A stretch of 64,000 nucleotides of DNA from Syntrophobotulus glycolicus DSM 8271 (GCF_000190635.1 NC_015172.1:1860001-1924000), one strand, 5' to 3'. Counted from the stretch's first letter, positions 9,557-19,222 are shown. The notes: a model not told the origin generated them from the sequence alone. Made by a program: numbers and translations.

Positions 9557-11158
9557 ATGAATTTTGAATTCAGCAAATCTTTTTTTTCTAAACGCCACAC
9601 AATCTTTAGCACAAAAGGAGTTGTTGCTACATCACAATATCTTGCCGCGCAAACAGGATTGGAGATGCTTAAAAAGGGCGGGAATGCTGTTGATGCGGCT
9701 ATTGCCGCCGCTGCCTGCCTTGTCGTGACCGAACCTGTTTCCAACGGATTGGGCGGTGATGCTTTTGCTTTGGTTTGGTCAAAAGGGAAACTCCATGGAT
9801 TAAACTCCAGCGGCCCTGCTCCAATGAATCTCCATCCTCAAAAGATCTTCGGATTGTCAGCCGGTACAATCCCGGCTTATGGCTGGCTTCCTGTTACCGT
9901 CCCGGGAATACCGGCTGCTTGGAATGAGCTTTCCCGTAAATTTGGCAGGCTGCCCTTTAATAAATTACTGGAGCCTGCCGCAATTTATGCAGAGGAAGGC
10001 TATCCGGTATCCCCCGTTGTCAGTAATTCCTGGGAGAAAATCGCCGCAAAATACAAGGCGGAATTGAAAGGCCCTTTATTTAAGGAATGGTTTAAAACCT
10101 TCACAAATAACGGTCAGCCTCCCCGGGCCGGAGAAATTTGGAGATCCCCTGAAATGGCCTGTTCCCTCCGCCAAATCGGTGAAACTTCAGCCGCGTCTTT
10201 CTACCATGGTGAGCTGGCTGAACGCCTGATTGATTTTTCCAGGAGTACCGGAGGTTATTTGCAGGCGGCCGATCTTCAACAATACTCGCCCCAATGGGTT
10301 GATCCTATTTGTACAGACTATAAAGGTTATACCATATGGGAACTGCCTCCGAACGGTCATGGCTTGATTGTCCTCTTAGCCCTGAATATCCTTAAAGGCT
10401 TTGATCTGGATTCATTATCTGAAGCTCAGGTTTACCATACGCAAGTTGAAGCCTTGAAGTTAGCTTTTGCTGATGCTCTGGAATTTGTCTCTGATCCGGA
10501 AAATATGCAGGCATCGGTCCCGGTCCTATTATCAAATACTTATGCCGCCAAAAGAAGAAACCTGATCGGCAGCACCGCCAGGGACCCTTTTCCGGGTGAT
10601 CCGTACAGCGGAGGCACAGTATATTTAGCCACAGCAGATTCAGACGGAATGATGGTTTCCTTGATTCAAAGCAATTACCAGGGATTCGGCTCCGGTCTGG
10701 TGGTCCCAGGTACCGGAATTTCCCTTCAAAACCGTGGCTGCGGATTCAATCTGATCCCTGGGCATCCTAATTGCCTTCAACCCGGCAAACGTCCATACCA
10801 TACCATCATCCCGGGTTTTATTACGAAAGGCCATGACCCTATTGGTCCCTTTGGCGTGATGGGTGCTTATATGCAGCCGCAGGGCCATCTCCAGATCATT
10901 TCCAATCTGCTGGACAAGGGCTTAAATCCTCAAGCAGCTTTGGATGCGCCCAGGTGGCAGTGGATTAAAAATAAATCCTTATGGCTGGAGGAATCATTTC
11001 CGCTTGAACTCTCATCTGATTTGGCGCAATCAGGTCATGAAATCACAAGAAGTCCGGATACGGCTTCCTTTGGGCGCGGTCAAATCATCTGGAAAAATGG
11101 TGAGGTTTATGCAGCCGGTATGGAATCCCGCGCTGACAGTGCCGTTGCCTGCTGGTAA
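9557..11158 (+). CDS. Gamma-glutamyltransferase-fold amidohydrolase
   Basis: A 533-residue Ntn-hydrolase of the GGT family. The catalytic threonine that becomes the new N-terminus after self-cleavage is Thr354 in SGGTVYLATADSDG. The N-terminal GNAVDAAIAAA and EPVSNGLGGDAF blocks are typical. There is no signal peptide, so it is probably cytosolic. The arginine that in E. coli GGT binds the glutamate carboxylate is not visible; the equivalent segment reads LNSSGPAPMN. This points away from true glutathione/gamma-glutamyl substrates and toward relatives such as HpxW-type oxamate amidohydrolases. The start at 9557 has AGGAG 9 bases upstream; an earlier ATG at 9530 lacks one. Confidence 0.8.
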   Translation: MNFEFSKSFFSKRHTIFSTKGVVATSQYLAAQTGLEMLKKGGNAVDAAIAAAACLVVTEPVSNGLGGDAFALVWSKGKLHGLNSSGPAPMNLHPQKIFGLSAGTIPAYGWLPVTVPGIPAAWNELSRKFGRLPFNKLLEPAAIYAEEGYPVSPVVSNSWEKIAAKYKAELKGPLFKEWFKTFTNNGQPPRAGEIWRSPEMACSLRQIGETSAASFYHGELAERLIDFSRSTGGYLQAADLQQYSPQWVDPICTDYKGYTIWELPPNGHGLIVLLALNILKGFDLDSLSEAQVYHTQVEALKLAFADALEFVSDPENMQASVPVLLSNTYAAKRRNLIGSTARDPFPGDPYSGGTVYLATADSDGMMVSLIQSNYQGFGSGLVVPGTGISLQNRGCGFNLIPGHPNCLQPGKRPYHTIIPGFITKGHDPIGPFGVMGAYMQPQGHLQIISNLLDKGLNPQAALDAPRWQWIKNKSLWLEESFPLELSSDLAQSGHEITRSPDTASFGRGQIIWKNGEVYAAGMESRADSAVACW

Positions 11159-11241
11159 ATCCAATCATGATCTCCGATTGAAGTTAAAAGTTCATCCCTG
11201 CTTTTTTACCATGTTGTGTAATTTGGGAAAGGATTTGAATA

Positions 11242-12411
11242 ATGAAAATCTTATTTTTGCCTTTATTTCAAATGCCAACAGGTCATCATTCCGTAGCAAA
11301 TGCCGTGATAAGGTCTTTAGAAAATAGGCTGCCTGAATTTGAATATGAAATCGTAGACTTTTTCAGCTATGCCGACAAGTTATTGGAAAAAGCTTTTCGT
11401 CTTGCTTATCTGACCTGGATTGACCATTCTCCCCAAACTTATGTTTGGCTTTATAAAAATTTTATGTATCCATCCAAATCCAATCTGCACCATAATCTAT
11501 GTGAGTACAAATTTTTAGCAAAAATGAAAAACCTGCTGGATACGCAGGCTCCTGATTTGGTTGTTTGCACCCAGGCCTTGCCGTCCTTTCTGATCAACCG
11601 TCTCAAAGAGTATGGCGAAAGTACGCCCCCGGTCATCAATATTTATACCGACTTTTTCATTAATAAACTTTGGGGGATAACGGGTATTGATTATCATTTT
11701 GTTCCCGATCAAATGATCAAGGAAGAGTTGTCTGGAAAATATGATCTTTCTCCCGCTAAAATATTCGTGACCGGTATTCCTGTTGAGGAGTGCTTTAACC
11801 CTCACAAGATCCAGAAAAGTACTCCTCCCTATCATATCATTATTTCAGGTGGCAATGCCGGACTGGGGGATATTGAGCACCTGATTCAAAATATTGACAA
11901 TGATGAAGAATACTTGTTTGCCGTTCTATGCGGCAACAATCAGAAATTATATCAGGAAATCTTGGCTTTGGAGCAAGAAAATATTAAACCTTTAAGGTAT
12001 ATTTCCTGTCGGGAAACCATGCTTAATCTTTATCAAAATTCTGACGCGATCATTACCAAGCCGGGTGGAGTAACACTGAGTGAGGCTTTGAGAATGCGTT
12101 TACCGATCTTTGTCCACTCTGCACTTCCCGGCCAGGAACAGGTCAACTTTGAATACCTTGCTAAATTGGGCTTACTTGATCAAATAGATCAGAACAAGTC
12201 CATAATTGACCAGCTGGATCTTTTTTTTCAGGATCAAAAAAGGCAGCTCCTTTGGCGGACCAAGGTTGAGGAATATCTTCGACCGATTGAATTCACCGCC
12301 TGGCAGAAAATTATTGATCTCTTGGAAGACTCCTTTGCCGAAAATTCTTTGCTGAGAGAAAATACGTTTTCTTCAGGAGCAGTATTAAGCAGAAAGGCTA
12401 ATGATGAATAA
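11242..12411 (+). CDS. UgtP/MGDG-synthase-like glycosyltransferase
   Basis: A 389-residue GT-B glycosyltransferase (GT28-type). The N-terminus FLPLFQMPTGHHSVANAV is the MGDG-synthase/UgtP acceptor-binding opening. The C-terminal half carries the nucleotide-sugar site IISGGNAGLG and the DAIITKPGGVTLSEAL motif. Members transfer glucose or galactose from UDP-sugars to diacylglycerol or related lipids at the membrane face. The next gene, a polysaccharide deacetylase, overlaps its end by 11 bases, so the pair is probably an envelope-modifying unit. The SD is AAAGGA. The acceptor is inferred, not shown. Confidence 0.8.
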   Translation: MKILFLPLFQMPTGHHSVANAVIRSLENRLPEFEYEIVDFFSYADKLLEKAFRLAYLTWIDHSPQTYVWLYKNFMYPSKSNLHHNLCEYKFLAKMKNLLDTQAPDLVVCTQALPSFLINRLKEYGESTPPVINIYTDFFINKLWGITGIDYHFVPDQMIKEELSGKYDLSPAKIFVTGIPVEECFNPHKIQKSTPPYHIIISGGNAGLGDIEHLIQNIDNDEEYLFAVLCGNNQKLYQEILALEQENIKPLRYISCRETMLNLYQNSDAIITKPGGVTLSEALRMRLPIFVHSALPGQEQVNFEYLAKLGLLDQIDQNKSIIDQLDLFFQDQKRQLLWRTKVEEYLRPIEFTAWQKIIDLLEDSFAENSLLRENTFSSGAVLSRKANDE

Positions 12412-13645
12412 TTTTCTATTTTTATTCCTTTACTTCTTCATTCCTATCCTGTTCTTTTATTTGATTATTCCGGAAATATGCTTGCATATTCTAGGCTGGG
12501 GTTCTTGGAAAAGACAGTATACATCCGGTGTTGCTTTAACCTTTGATGACGGGCCTGATCCCAATTTTACGCCGTTGATTCTCGATTCTTTAGCAAAGCT
12601 GGGAGTGAAGGCCACATTTTTTCTGGTCGCCGAAAAAGCTGAGAACCACCCTGCGCTTGTCAGGCGTATCGTTCAGGAAGGCCATACGATCGGCTGCCAT
12701 TGTTATGCCCACAGACATGCCTGGACAATGGGGCCGATGACAACAATTCGCTATTGGAAAAAAGGTCTGGCTTCCATTAAACAGCTTAGCGGTCATGAAC
12801 CGGAATATATCCGTCCTCCTTGGGGAGGAGTCAATCTTGCTTTTTATTTATGGTGTAAGCTGCGAGGCAAACAAATTGTTCATTGGTCTATCCAAGGTCA
12901 TGATTGGCTGCATACACAGACTCCGGAGAAAATCTTGCATGAAATTTTGCCTAAAATTAAAGCGGGATCCATCATTCTTCTTCACGACAGCGGAGGAGAT
13001 TTCGGGGCGCCGCAAAATACTGTAGAGCTTTTGCCGAAATTGGTTTCGGAAATTTATCAAAACCTGAAGCTCCCTCTGGTTGAGCTTGAAATCCCAAATT
13101 GGAGCTTATACAGGCGAATTTTTTTTCGACTATGGGAACAGTGGGAACGCTTTTATGTCTGGTATTTTCACATTCAGCGGATCGATCCCTGTAATCTGTT
13201 CCGGCTTTCTTTAGCACGATACAAAGGTCCCAACCTTTATGATCATAAAGGAAACTTATTGGCTGCCAAAGGAGACCTGATCGGGGAAATTCATCTTGAC
13301 AGCCTTCAGCTTCAATTTCACGAACAGGATTATCGCAAGATTGGAGTCAAGACTCTCCAACTGGCCCGCAAATCTTTTCCTGTATTGACCAAATTTATCT
13401 TCAATTCGCCCGATTATAAGGATATTAAGGTATATCTGGGTGTGACAATGCTCAGCAAGGCCGTGAAAGGCTTTGGTTTTCATGTTCAGGACTATCATTC
13501 TATCTTTAGCAGAATGACCGCTTTATTTCAAAAAATAATCATTAAAATATACCATCCCGGAGGAGGGCGGGAGACTTCAAGTTTGGGGGACAAGCCTAAA
13601 CTGGTCTGGATCACCAGGGATACCCTGGCTGAAAAATATTTATGA
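12401..13645 (+). CDS. Polysaccharide deacetylase with C-terminal extension
   Basis: 414 residues. One N-terminal membrane helix (residues 1-28) acts as an anchor. A NodB domain follows: TFDDGPDPN supplies the catalytic Asp pair, HRHAW (after CHCYA) the metal histidines, RPPWG the Arg/Pro motif and LLHDSGG the final motif. The family removes acetyl groups from N-acetylglucosamine in peptidoglycan or other glycans outside the membrane. Residues about 245-414 form a separate domain, possibly of the YkoP type; this is a weak assignment. It overlaps the preceding glycosyltransferase gene. Confidence 0.85.
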   Translation: MMNNFLFLFLYFFIPILFFYLIIPEICLHILGWGSWKRQYTSGVALTFDDGPDPNFTPLILDSLAKLGVKATFFLVAEKAENHPALVRRIVQEGHTIGCHCYAHRHAWTMGPMTTIRYWKKGLASIKQLSGHEPEYIRPPWGGVNLAFYLWCKLRGKQIVHWSIQGHDWLHTQTPEKILHEILPKIKAGSIILLHDSGGDFGAPQNTVELLPKLVSEIYQNLKLPLVELEIPNWSLYRRIFFRLWEQWERFYVWYFHIQRIDPCNLFRLSLARYKGPNLYDHKGNLLAAKGDLIGEIHLDSLQLQFHEQDYRKIGVKTLQLARKSFPVLTKFIFNSPDYKDIKVYLGVTMLSKAVKGFGFHVQDYHSIFSRMTALFQKIIIKIYHPGGGRETSSLGDKPKLVWITRDTLAEKYL

Positions 13646-13723
13646 TGGTATTTCTTGATTTTGACTATGGATTAATAGTAAAATTCAGAGAATAATCAGA
13701 TAAAAAGTTATTGGAGGGGTATT

Positions 13724-14905
13724 ATGTCCAATGAGGGTTTTTATGGTGAATATGGCGGAAGCTTTGTTCCCCCCGAATTAAAAAACGTCCTTCAGACGCT
13801 GGCCGATACATTTGAAAAATTTAAAGGCAATCCTGAATTCAATGAAGAGCTGGATTATTATCTCCGGGAATATGTCGGTCGTCCCAATCCTCTGTATTTG
13901 GCGGAAAAGCTTTCCCATCAGCTCGGCGGGGCAAAAATATACCTTAAACGTGAAGATTTGAACCATACCGGAGCCCATAAGATCAATAACACGATCGGTC
14001 AGGTTCTTTTAGCCAAACGGATGGGCTTGAAAAGGATCATTGCTGAAACCGGAGCCGGTCAGCATGGAGTTGCAACCGCAACTGCCTGTGCGCTTTTTGA
14101 TCTGGACTGTATTATTTATATGGGTGAAGAAGATACCAAACGCCAGGCCTTAAATGTTTTCCGTATGGAACTTTTGGGGGCGAAGGTTGTTCCCGTGACC
14201 AGAGGAACAAAAACACTGAAGGATGCGGTAGATGCCGCTCTGGAAGATTTGGTCATGAATCATCAGGATACCTTTTATATGCTTGGTTCGGCTGTCGGCC
14301 CTCATCCTTATCCCGCTATTGTGAAGCATTTTCAGGCGGTGATCAGCCGTGAAGCCCGCCGGCAGGTTTTAGCCAAAGAAGGCCGCCTGCCTGATGCCGT
14401 TCTGGCTTGTGTCGGCGGCGGCAGTAATGCCATCGGTATTTTCGCCGATTTTATCCCGGATCAATCTGTCCGCCTGATTGGGGTTGAACCGGCCGGCTAT
14501 GGCATTGAAACCGGAAAACACGCCGCTCCGATAAGCGCAGGTAAACCCGGAATTATTCATGGTTTCAAATGTTACCTGATGAGTGATGAACAAGGTGAGC
14601 CCCTCCCCACCCATTCTATTTCCGCGGGACTGGATTATCCCGGAGTCGGTCCTGAACATAGCTATCTGCACGATACCGGGCGCGCCGAATATGTCCATAT
14701 TACGGATATGGAAGCCTTGGACGCTTTCCATACACTGTCTAAGGTGGAAGGGATCATTCCCGCGCTGGAAAGCTCCCACGCTGTTGCCTATGCCATGAAA
14801 CTTGCTCCAACCATGAGCAAGGACTCCATTTTGATCGTTAACCTCTCGGGACGCGGGGATAAGGATGTGCAGCAGATTTTTGAAATGATGCGGGATAAGC
14901 AATGA
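13724..14905 (+). CDS. trpB: Tryptophan synthase beta subunit
   Basis: 393 residues that condense indole with serine to give tryptophan. The PLP lysine is Lys86 in [10 protein letters not shown], the catalytic glutamate is in AETGAGQHG and the phosphate loop is GGGSNAIG. It is the TrpB1 type that normally pairs with TrpA, but neither trpA nor any other trp gene is in the window. A solitary trpB can salvage indole or work with a distant TrpA. The SD is GGAGGGG before ATG. The upstream neighbours are envelope enzymes, so the setting gives no pathway clue. Confidence 0.96.
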   Translation: MSNEGFYGEYGGSFVPPELKNVLQTLADTFEKFKGNPEFNEELDYYLREYVGRPNPLYLAEKLSHQLGGAKIYLKREDLNHTGAHKINNTIGQVLLAKRMGLKRIIAETGAGQHGVATATACALFDLDCIIYMGEEDTKRQALNVFRMELLGAKVVPVTRGTKTLKDAVDAALEDLVMNHQDTFYMLGSAVGPHPYPAIVKHFQAVISREARRQVLAKEGRLPDAVLACVGGGSNAIGIFADFIPDQSVRLIGVEPAGYGIETGKHAAPISAGKPGIIHGFKCYLMSDEQGEPLPTHSISAGLDYPGVGPEHSYLHDTGRAEYVHITDMEALDAFHTLSKVEGIIPALESSHAVAYAMKLAPTMSKDSILIVNLSGRGDKDVQQIFEMMRDKQ

Positions 14906-15014
14906 GGAAAACTCTGAGCACTCTGAACAACGGCTGATTAGTCTGTATGAACCGAAGCTGGCTCAATATCATCTTCACATTTGTAAACCGGTTTCATATT
15001 ATAAACTAAAAAGC

Positions 15015-15419
15015 TTGGTGATTGGCATAACTTTAACATTACGTTTAATACAAAATGAGAAAATCAGTGCCGTATTATTTACAGTGGGCTCATCCATGCT
15101 GATTGTTTCCGCTCATTTAGATACTATAATTGAAATCCGAAAGAACCAAGGAATCCAAATAAGGTTTGTTCCCAGCCCTTCTCAAATTACGGCTGTTTCC
15201 TTCTGGATATTATTGGTCGGCAGCTTAATCGGAGCTTTGACCGCAACAATAAGACTATCTCAGCTAAAAAGAAGAAGATTCTTAAGAGTAACCACCGAAC
15301 CCCTGCTGCCAAGTTTCTGGATATTTGCCGGTTCGTGGCTCTTATTTATCGCAAATATTGCTCTGGTTATAGGAACTCAACAAAAGGCAGAAAGCGGAGA
15401 GGAAATAACCATCGTATAA
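15015..15419 (+). CDS. Small membrane protein, start uncertain
   Basis: A 134-residue protein of unknown function with about three hydrophobic helices (AVLFTVGSSMLIVSA, FWILLVGSLIGALTA, WIFAGSWLLFIANIALV) and a polar C-terminus. The first possible start is TTG at 15015 (or GTG at 15018), with no SD. The same frame is open upstream to 14889, overlapping the end of trpB, and encodes a protein-like stretch (LYEPKLAQYHLHICKPV) without any ATG, GTG or TTG. An ATG at 14902 overlapping the trpB stop is in a different frame that ends at 14937. A frameshift or an unusual start is possible. Confidence 0.45.
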   Translation: MVIGITLTLRLIQNEKISAVLFTVGSSMLIVSAHLDTIIEIRKNQGIQIRFVPSPSQITAVSFWILLVGSLIGALTATIRLSQLKRRRFLRVTTEPLLPSFWIFAGSWLLFIANIALVIGTQQKAESGEEITIV

Positions 15420-15451
15420 AAACGTCTGATTAGGCGATTAGGTCCTTGCTG

Positions 15452-15492
15452 AGCTGTACTGAAACTTTAAAGTTTCAACACAGCTTTCTTTT
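15452..15492 (+). terminator. Intrinsic terminator
   Basis: AGCTGT-AC-TGAAACTTT (15452-15468) pairs with AAAGTTTCA-AC-ACAGCT (15469-15485), with one 2x2 internal mismatch, followed by TTCTTTT. It ends transcription from the small membrane gene and trpB before the UxaA pair. Confidence 0.8.
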
Positions 15493-15605
15493 GGTTGAAA
15501 AGATGAGTTAAACAGTTAAGGCAAATGCTTCCTCCCCCTTGAACTCAGCCTTTGAACAATGCTATATTAACTTAGGATCATTTCCTCAGGGAAAGGAGGG
15601 ATTGG

Positions 15606-15896
15606 ATGAATAGAAAAGCTGTAGTCATCAACACCAATGATAATGTCGCCACTGTAGTTGAAAATGCCGAAAGCGGTGATGACATTAACTTTTTTCACGC
15701 GCGGGAAATGAAAAACATTGTCCTGAAAGACAACGTTCCCTGCGGACATAAAATAGCGATTAAGCCTATTGTTAAAGGCCAGGATATTCTCAAATATGGT
15801 GAAAGCATCGGCAAAGCCCTGCAGGATATCAGGATTGGCGAACATGTTCATGTTCATAATATTGCCAGCAATCGGGGCCGCGGAGATTTGAATTGA
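15606..15896 (+). CDS. UxaA-family dehydratase, small (SAF-domain) subunit
   Basis: A 96-residue SAF-domain protein corresponding to the N-terminal domain of altronate/galactarate dehydratases. The closing segment IGEHVHVHN is typical. In split enzymes such as sulfolactate sulfo-lyase (SuyA) or two-gene altronate dehydratases this subunit pairs with a large one of about 390 residues, which is the next gene (the frames nearly touch). GGAGG lies 8 bases before the ATG. The substrate is a 2-hydroxy acid of unknown identity. Confidence 0.82.
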   Translation: MNRKAVVINTNDNVATVVENAESGDDINFFHAREMKNIVLKDNVPCGHKIAIKPIVKGQDILKYGESIGKALQDIRIGEHVHVHNIASNRGRGDLN

Positions 15897-15913
15897 AGCA
15901 GGAGGAAACAACA

Positions 15914-17074
15914 ATGAATTTTAAAGGATATCAGCGTCCTGACGGTAAAGTTGGAATCAGAAATCATGTAGCGGTACTTCCTACTTCCGTCTGTGCTTCA
16001 GTGGTTGCCATGAATATCGCCGCTCAGGTACCGGGAACCATTGCCATCAATAATCAGCATGGCTGCTGCCAGGTTGGCGCCGATTTTGAACAAACGGTTC
16101 AGACTTTAATCGGTCTGGGTAAAAATCCTAATGTAGCCGCTGTTCTTGTGATCGGCCTTGGTTGTGAAGGTGTCCCCATCCGCACGGTTGCTGAAAAAAT
16201 AGCTGAAACAGGTAAACCTGTGGAAACACTGATTATACAGGAAAATCAAGGCACACTGAACACCGCTTCCTTAGGGATAAAAGCAGCCAGTGCCCTGGTA
16301 CGGGAAGCTTCCCGCCTTATTCCGGAAGAGTTCCCCGCCAGTGAATTATGTTTGGCAGTGGAATGCGGGGGTTCCGACTTTACTTCCGGGCTGGCCTCCA
16401 ATCCGGCTTGCGGAATTGCTTCTGATCTGATCATCGGGGCCGGAGGAACTTCCATGCTTTCAGAAACGACCGAATTTATCGGAGCTGAGCATATTCTTGC
16501 CAAGCGGGCTCGAACTCCCCAAGTAGCGGACAAGCTGCTGAAGATTGTCCTGGATTGTGAAAACCGCGCGAAAGCCCAAAAGGTTGATTTGCGGGGAAGC
16601 CAGCCAACACCGGGAAATATTGAAGGCGGGATAAGCTCTATTGAGGAAAAGTCCCTTGGCTGTATCTATAAAGCAGGGTACACTGCCCCGATTGAAGATG
16701 TCTTGGACTATGGCCGGGAACCGTCAGGTAAGGGCTTGTACGTCATGGACACCCCCGGTCAGGATGTTGAATCCATGACCGGAATGGTTGCCGGGGGCGC
16801 AACGGTGATTATCTTTACGACCGGTCGCGGCACACCGACAGGCTGTCCAATATCCCCGGTCATTAAAATCACCGCTAATGCCGAGGCTTACCAAAATATG
16901 GCCGATAATATCGATATTGATGCCTCCTCCGTAATCAGAGGGGAAAAAACGATTGAAGATATGGGGCGGGAAATCTTCAACGAAATTTTAGAAGTTGCCC
17001 GCGGAAAAGTGACTAAGGCGGAAAGTCTTGGTCATAATGAGTTTGGGATCTTCAGGATTGCTTCGACATTTTGA
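15914..17074 (+). CDS. UxaA-family dehydratase, large subunit
   Basis: A 386-residue catalytic subunit of a split UxaA-type (altronate/galactarate/sulfolactate) lyase. Metal-binding and active-site segments include VGIRNHV, NNQHGCCQ, VIGLGCEG, AVECGGSD and GRGTPTGCPISPVIK. The enzymes use iron to remove water, or sulfite in SuyB, from sugar acids or sulfolactate. A TTG at 15893 overlaps the small subunit, but the ATG at 15914 has a GCAGGAGG SD. No uronate pathway genes are nearby, so altronate is not assured. A sulfonate-type ABC transporter lies 7 kb away; linking the two is speculation. Confidence 0.85.
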   Translation: MNFKGYQRPDGKVGIRNHVAVLPTSVCASVVAMNIAAQVPGTIAINNQHGCCQVGADFEQTVQTLIGLGKNPNVAAVLVIGLGCEGVPIRTVAEKIAETGKPVETLIIQENQGTLNTASLGIKAASALVREASRLIPEEFPASELCLAVECGGSDFTSGLASNPACGIASDLIIGAGGTSMLSETTEFIGAEHILAKRARTPQVADKLLKIVLDCENRAKAQKVDLRGSQPTPGNIEGGISSIEEKSLGCIYKAGYTAPIEDVLDYGREPSGKGLYVMDTPGQDVESMTGMVAGGATVIIFTTGRGTPTGCPISPVIKITANAEAYQNMADNIDIDASSVIRGEKTIEDMGREIFNEILEVARGKVTKAESLGHNEFGIFRIASTF

Positions 17075-17150
17075 CTTTCACCTGTTGTTTGATCCCCAAA
17101 TTTGATCAAGAGTCTTTTGTATTTTTACTAAACCAAGGGATTGATCGCAC

Positions 17151-17197
17151 GACAGACAGTTACAACGACAAAGGTTGGACTGTCTGTCTTTTTTTTA
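17151..17197 (+). terminator. Intrinsic terminator after UxaA pair
   Basis: GACAGACAGT (17151-17160) pairs with ACTGTCTGTC (17179-17188); an inner CAAC/GTTG extends the stem. A run of eight T residues follows. The remaining bases up to the asnB start show no clear promoter. Confidence 0.92.
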
Positions 17198-17354
17198 TCC
17201 CCTATAATTGCCGCCCTCAATAATTTTTGCCCATACATACATTTATGGTGAGAAAATTGCCCAGACTATTTCTTAACAATTCGCGATGATCTGCATAACT
17301 TATAAAGGACATCAATCATTGTCAAAATTACGAACGAGTCAGGAGGATTCACCC

Positions 17355-19205
17355 ATGTGCGGAATTGCCGGCTGGATAGATTGGGAAAATGATTTGCGCT
17401 CCTCGGCACAGGTCATGGAAAAAATGGTGGATACGATGGTGCCAAGAGGACCGGATGCCCGAGGAATATGGCTTGATGAACATATTATTTTCGGTCATAG
17501 CCGCCTTGCCGTTGTCGACATTGAAGGCGGCAAACAACCGATGCTCAGAAAGAAACACGATTGCTCATATCTCATCACCTACAATGGTGAGCTCTATAAT
17601 ACTGAAGATATTCGCAAAGAGTTAAAAGAATGCGGCTATACTTTTCAGGGTCACTCAGATACAGAAGTTCTTCTGCTCTCTTACATAGAATGGGGTACTG
17701 ACTGTGTGCAAAAATTAAACGGTATTTTTGCTTTTGGCATTTGGGACACGAAGAACCAGTCTTTATTTTTGGCCCGGGACAGAATCGGAGTTAAACCATT
17801 ATTCTATACCGTTCAGGATGGGTCGTTGATCTTCGCCTCTGAACTTAAGGCTCTTCTTGCTCATCCCAAAGTTCCCGCCAAAATAGATCTGGAAGGATTG
17901 GCGGAAGTGTTTTTGATTGGGCCGGCCCGGACACCGGGATTTGGGGTTTTCAAAAACATTGCCGAAATCAGGCCCGGCTGGTCCGTATTCTATACCAGAG
18001 ACGGCCTGACAACCCGTCAATACTGGCAGTTACAGGGAAGTCTCCATCAGGATGATTTCGATACAACAGTAGAGAAAGTCCGGACACTGGTTATTGATGC
18101 CGTAAAAAGACAGTTGGTTTCCGATGTTCCTATTGGAGCACTGCTTTCCGGAGGTTTGGATTCGAGTATCATTACTGCTATTGCCGCGGAATCGTTTCGG
18201 AAGGAAAATAAAGGCTGTCTTCCCACTTTTTCTATTGATTATGTCGGGAACAAAGAGCATTTTAAAGCGAATGCTTTTCAGCCCGATCCTGATGCGCCCT
18301 GGGTTGAAAAAATGGAAAAAGCTTTCCGCACCAATCATCGTTATTTTTATCTCGAAACCGATGATTTGGTCAAAGCCTTAGAGGACGCCGTGATGGCCAG
18401 GGACCTTCCGGGAATGGCTGATATAGACTCTTCCCTCCTGCTCTTCAGCCGGAAAATCAAGCACAATGTCACCGTCGGTTTATCCGGTGAATGTGCGGAT
18501 GAAGTATTTGGAGGATATCCCTGGTTCCACAGACAGGAAGCGCTTCGCGCGGAAACATTCCCCTGGGCGATGTTCCCGGAAACAAGACTTCATGTAATGG
18601 CGGAAGAACTGATCGCCAAAATAAACCCTCAGGAATATATCAATGCCAGATATTCCGCAGCGCTCAAGGAAGTCCCGGCAGGACCGGATGAGCTGTCTCC
18701 CGCGGAAGATAACTTAAGAAAAATCGGTTATCTGACTTTAACCAGATTTATGCCGACGCTTCTGGACCGGAAAGACAGAATGACCATGGCTACCGGTTTG
18801 GAAGTCCGTGTGCCGTTCTGTGATCATCATATTGTTGACTATGTATGGAATATCCCCTGGCAGATCAAAAACTACAAAGGGCGGGAAAAAGGTCTTCTTA
18901 GGATGGCAGCCCAGGGAATTTTGCCTGAAGATGTGTTATGGAGACGCAAGAGCCCCTATCCAAAAACGCATCATCCGGGATTCCTGAAGGCCGTAAGCTC
19001 AAAATTACAGGATATCATTAATGATCCTTCTTCTCCTCTTTTGCCGTTCATTAATAAAAACCATGTCCTTGATCTTCTTGCCAACCCGATAAGCACGGCC
19101 AATAAACCCTGGTTCGGCCAGCTTATGGATACGCCCCGCGTTTTCGCCTACCTTATTCAAATGGATTTTTGGTTCAGACACTATGGGATCAGTGTGGAGA
19201 CATAA
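17355..19205 (+). CDS. asnB: Asparagine synthase (glutamine-hydrolysing)
   Basis: 616 residues. The class II glutaminase domain begins MCGIAGW with Cys2 as the nucleophile, followed by RGPDARG. The synthase domain has the pyrophosphate loop LLSGGLDSS and the late VRVPFCDHH motif. It converts aspartate, ATP and glutamine to asparagine. The frame is open from 17286, but only the ATG at 17355 puts Cys at position 2, and it has AGGAGG upstream. The length fits the Bacillus AsnB/AsnO group. Such enzymes can also amidate cell-wall precursors, which cannot be judged here. It is monocistronic. Confidence 0.93.
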   Translation: MCGIAGWIDWENDLRSSAQVMEKMVDTMVPRGPDARGIWLDEHIIFGHSRLAVVDIEGGKQPMLRKKHDCSYLITYNGELYNTEDIRKELKECGYTFQGHSDTEVLLLSYIEWGTDCVQKLNGIFAFGIWDTKNQSLFLARDRIGVKPLFYTVQDGSLIFASELKALLAHPKVPAKIDLEGLAEVFLIGPARTPGFGVFKNIAEIRPGWSVFYTRDGLTTRQYWQLQGSLHQDDFDTTVEKVRTLVIDAVKRQLVSDVPIGALLSGGLDSSIITAIAAESFRKENKGCLPTFSIDYVGNKEHFKANAFQPDPDAPWVEKMEKAFRTNHRYFYLETDDLVKALEDAVMARDLPGMADIDSSLLLFSRKIKHNVTVGLSGECADEVFGGYPWFHRQEALRAETFPWAMFPETRLHVMAEELIAKINPQEYINARYSAALKEVPAGPDELSPAEDNLRKIGYLTLTRFMPTLLDRKDRMTMATGLEVRVPFCDHHIVDYVWNIPWQIKNYKGREKGLLRMAAQGILPEDVLWRRKSPYPKTHHPGFLKAVSSKLQDIINDPSSPLLPFINKNHVLDLLANPISTANKPWFGQLMDTPRVFAYLIQMDFWFRHYGISVET

Positions 19206-19222
19206 AAAATAAAATGAAACGC

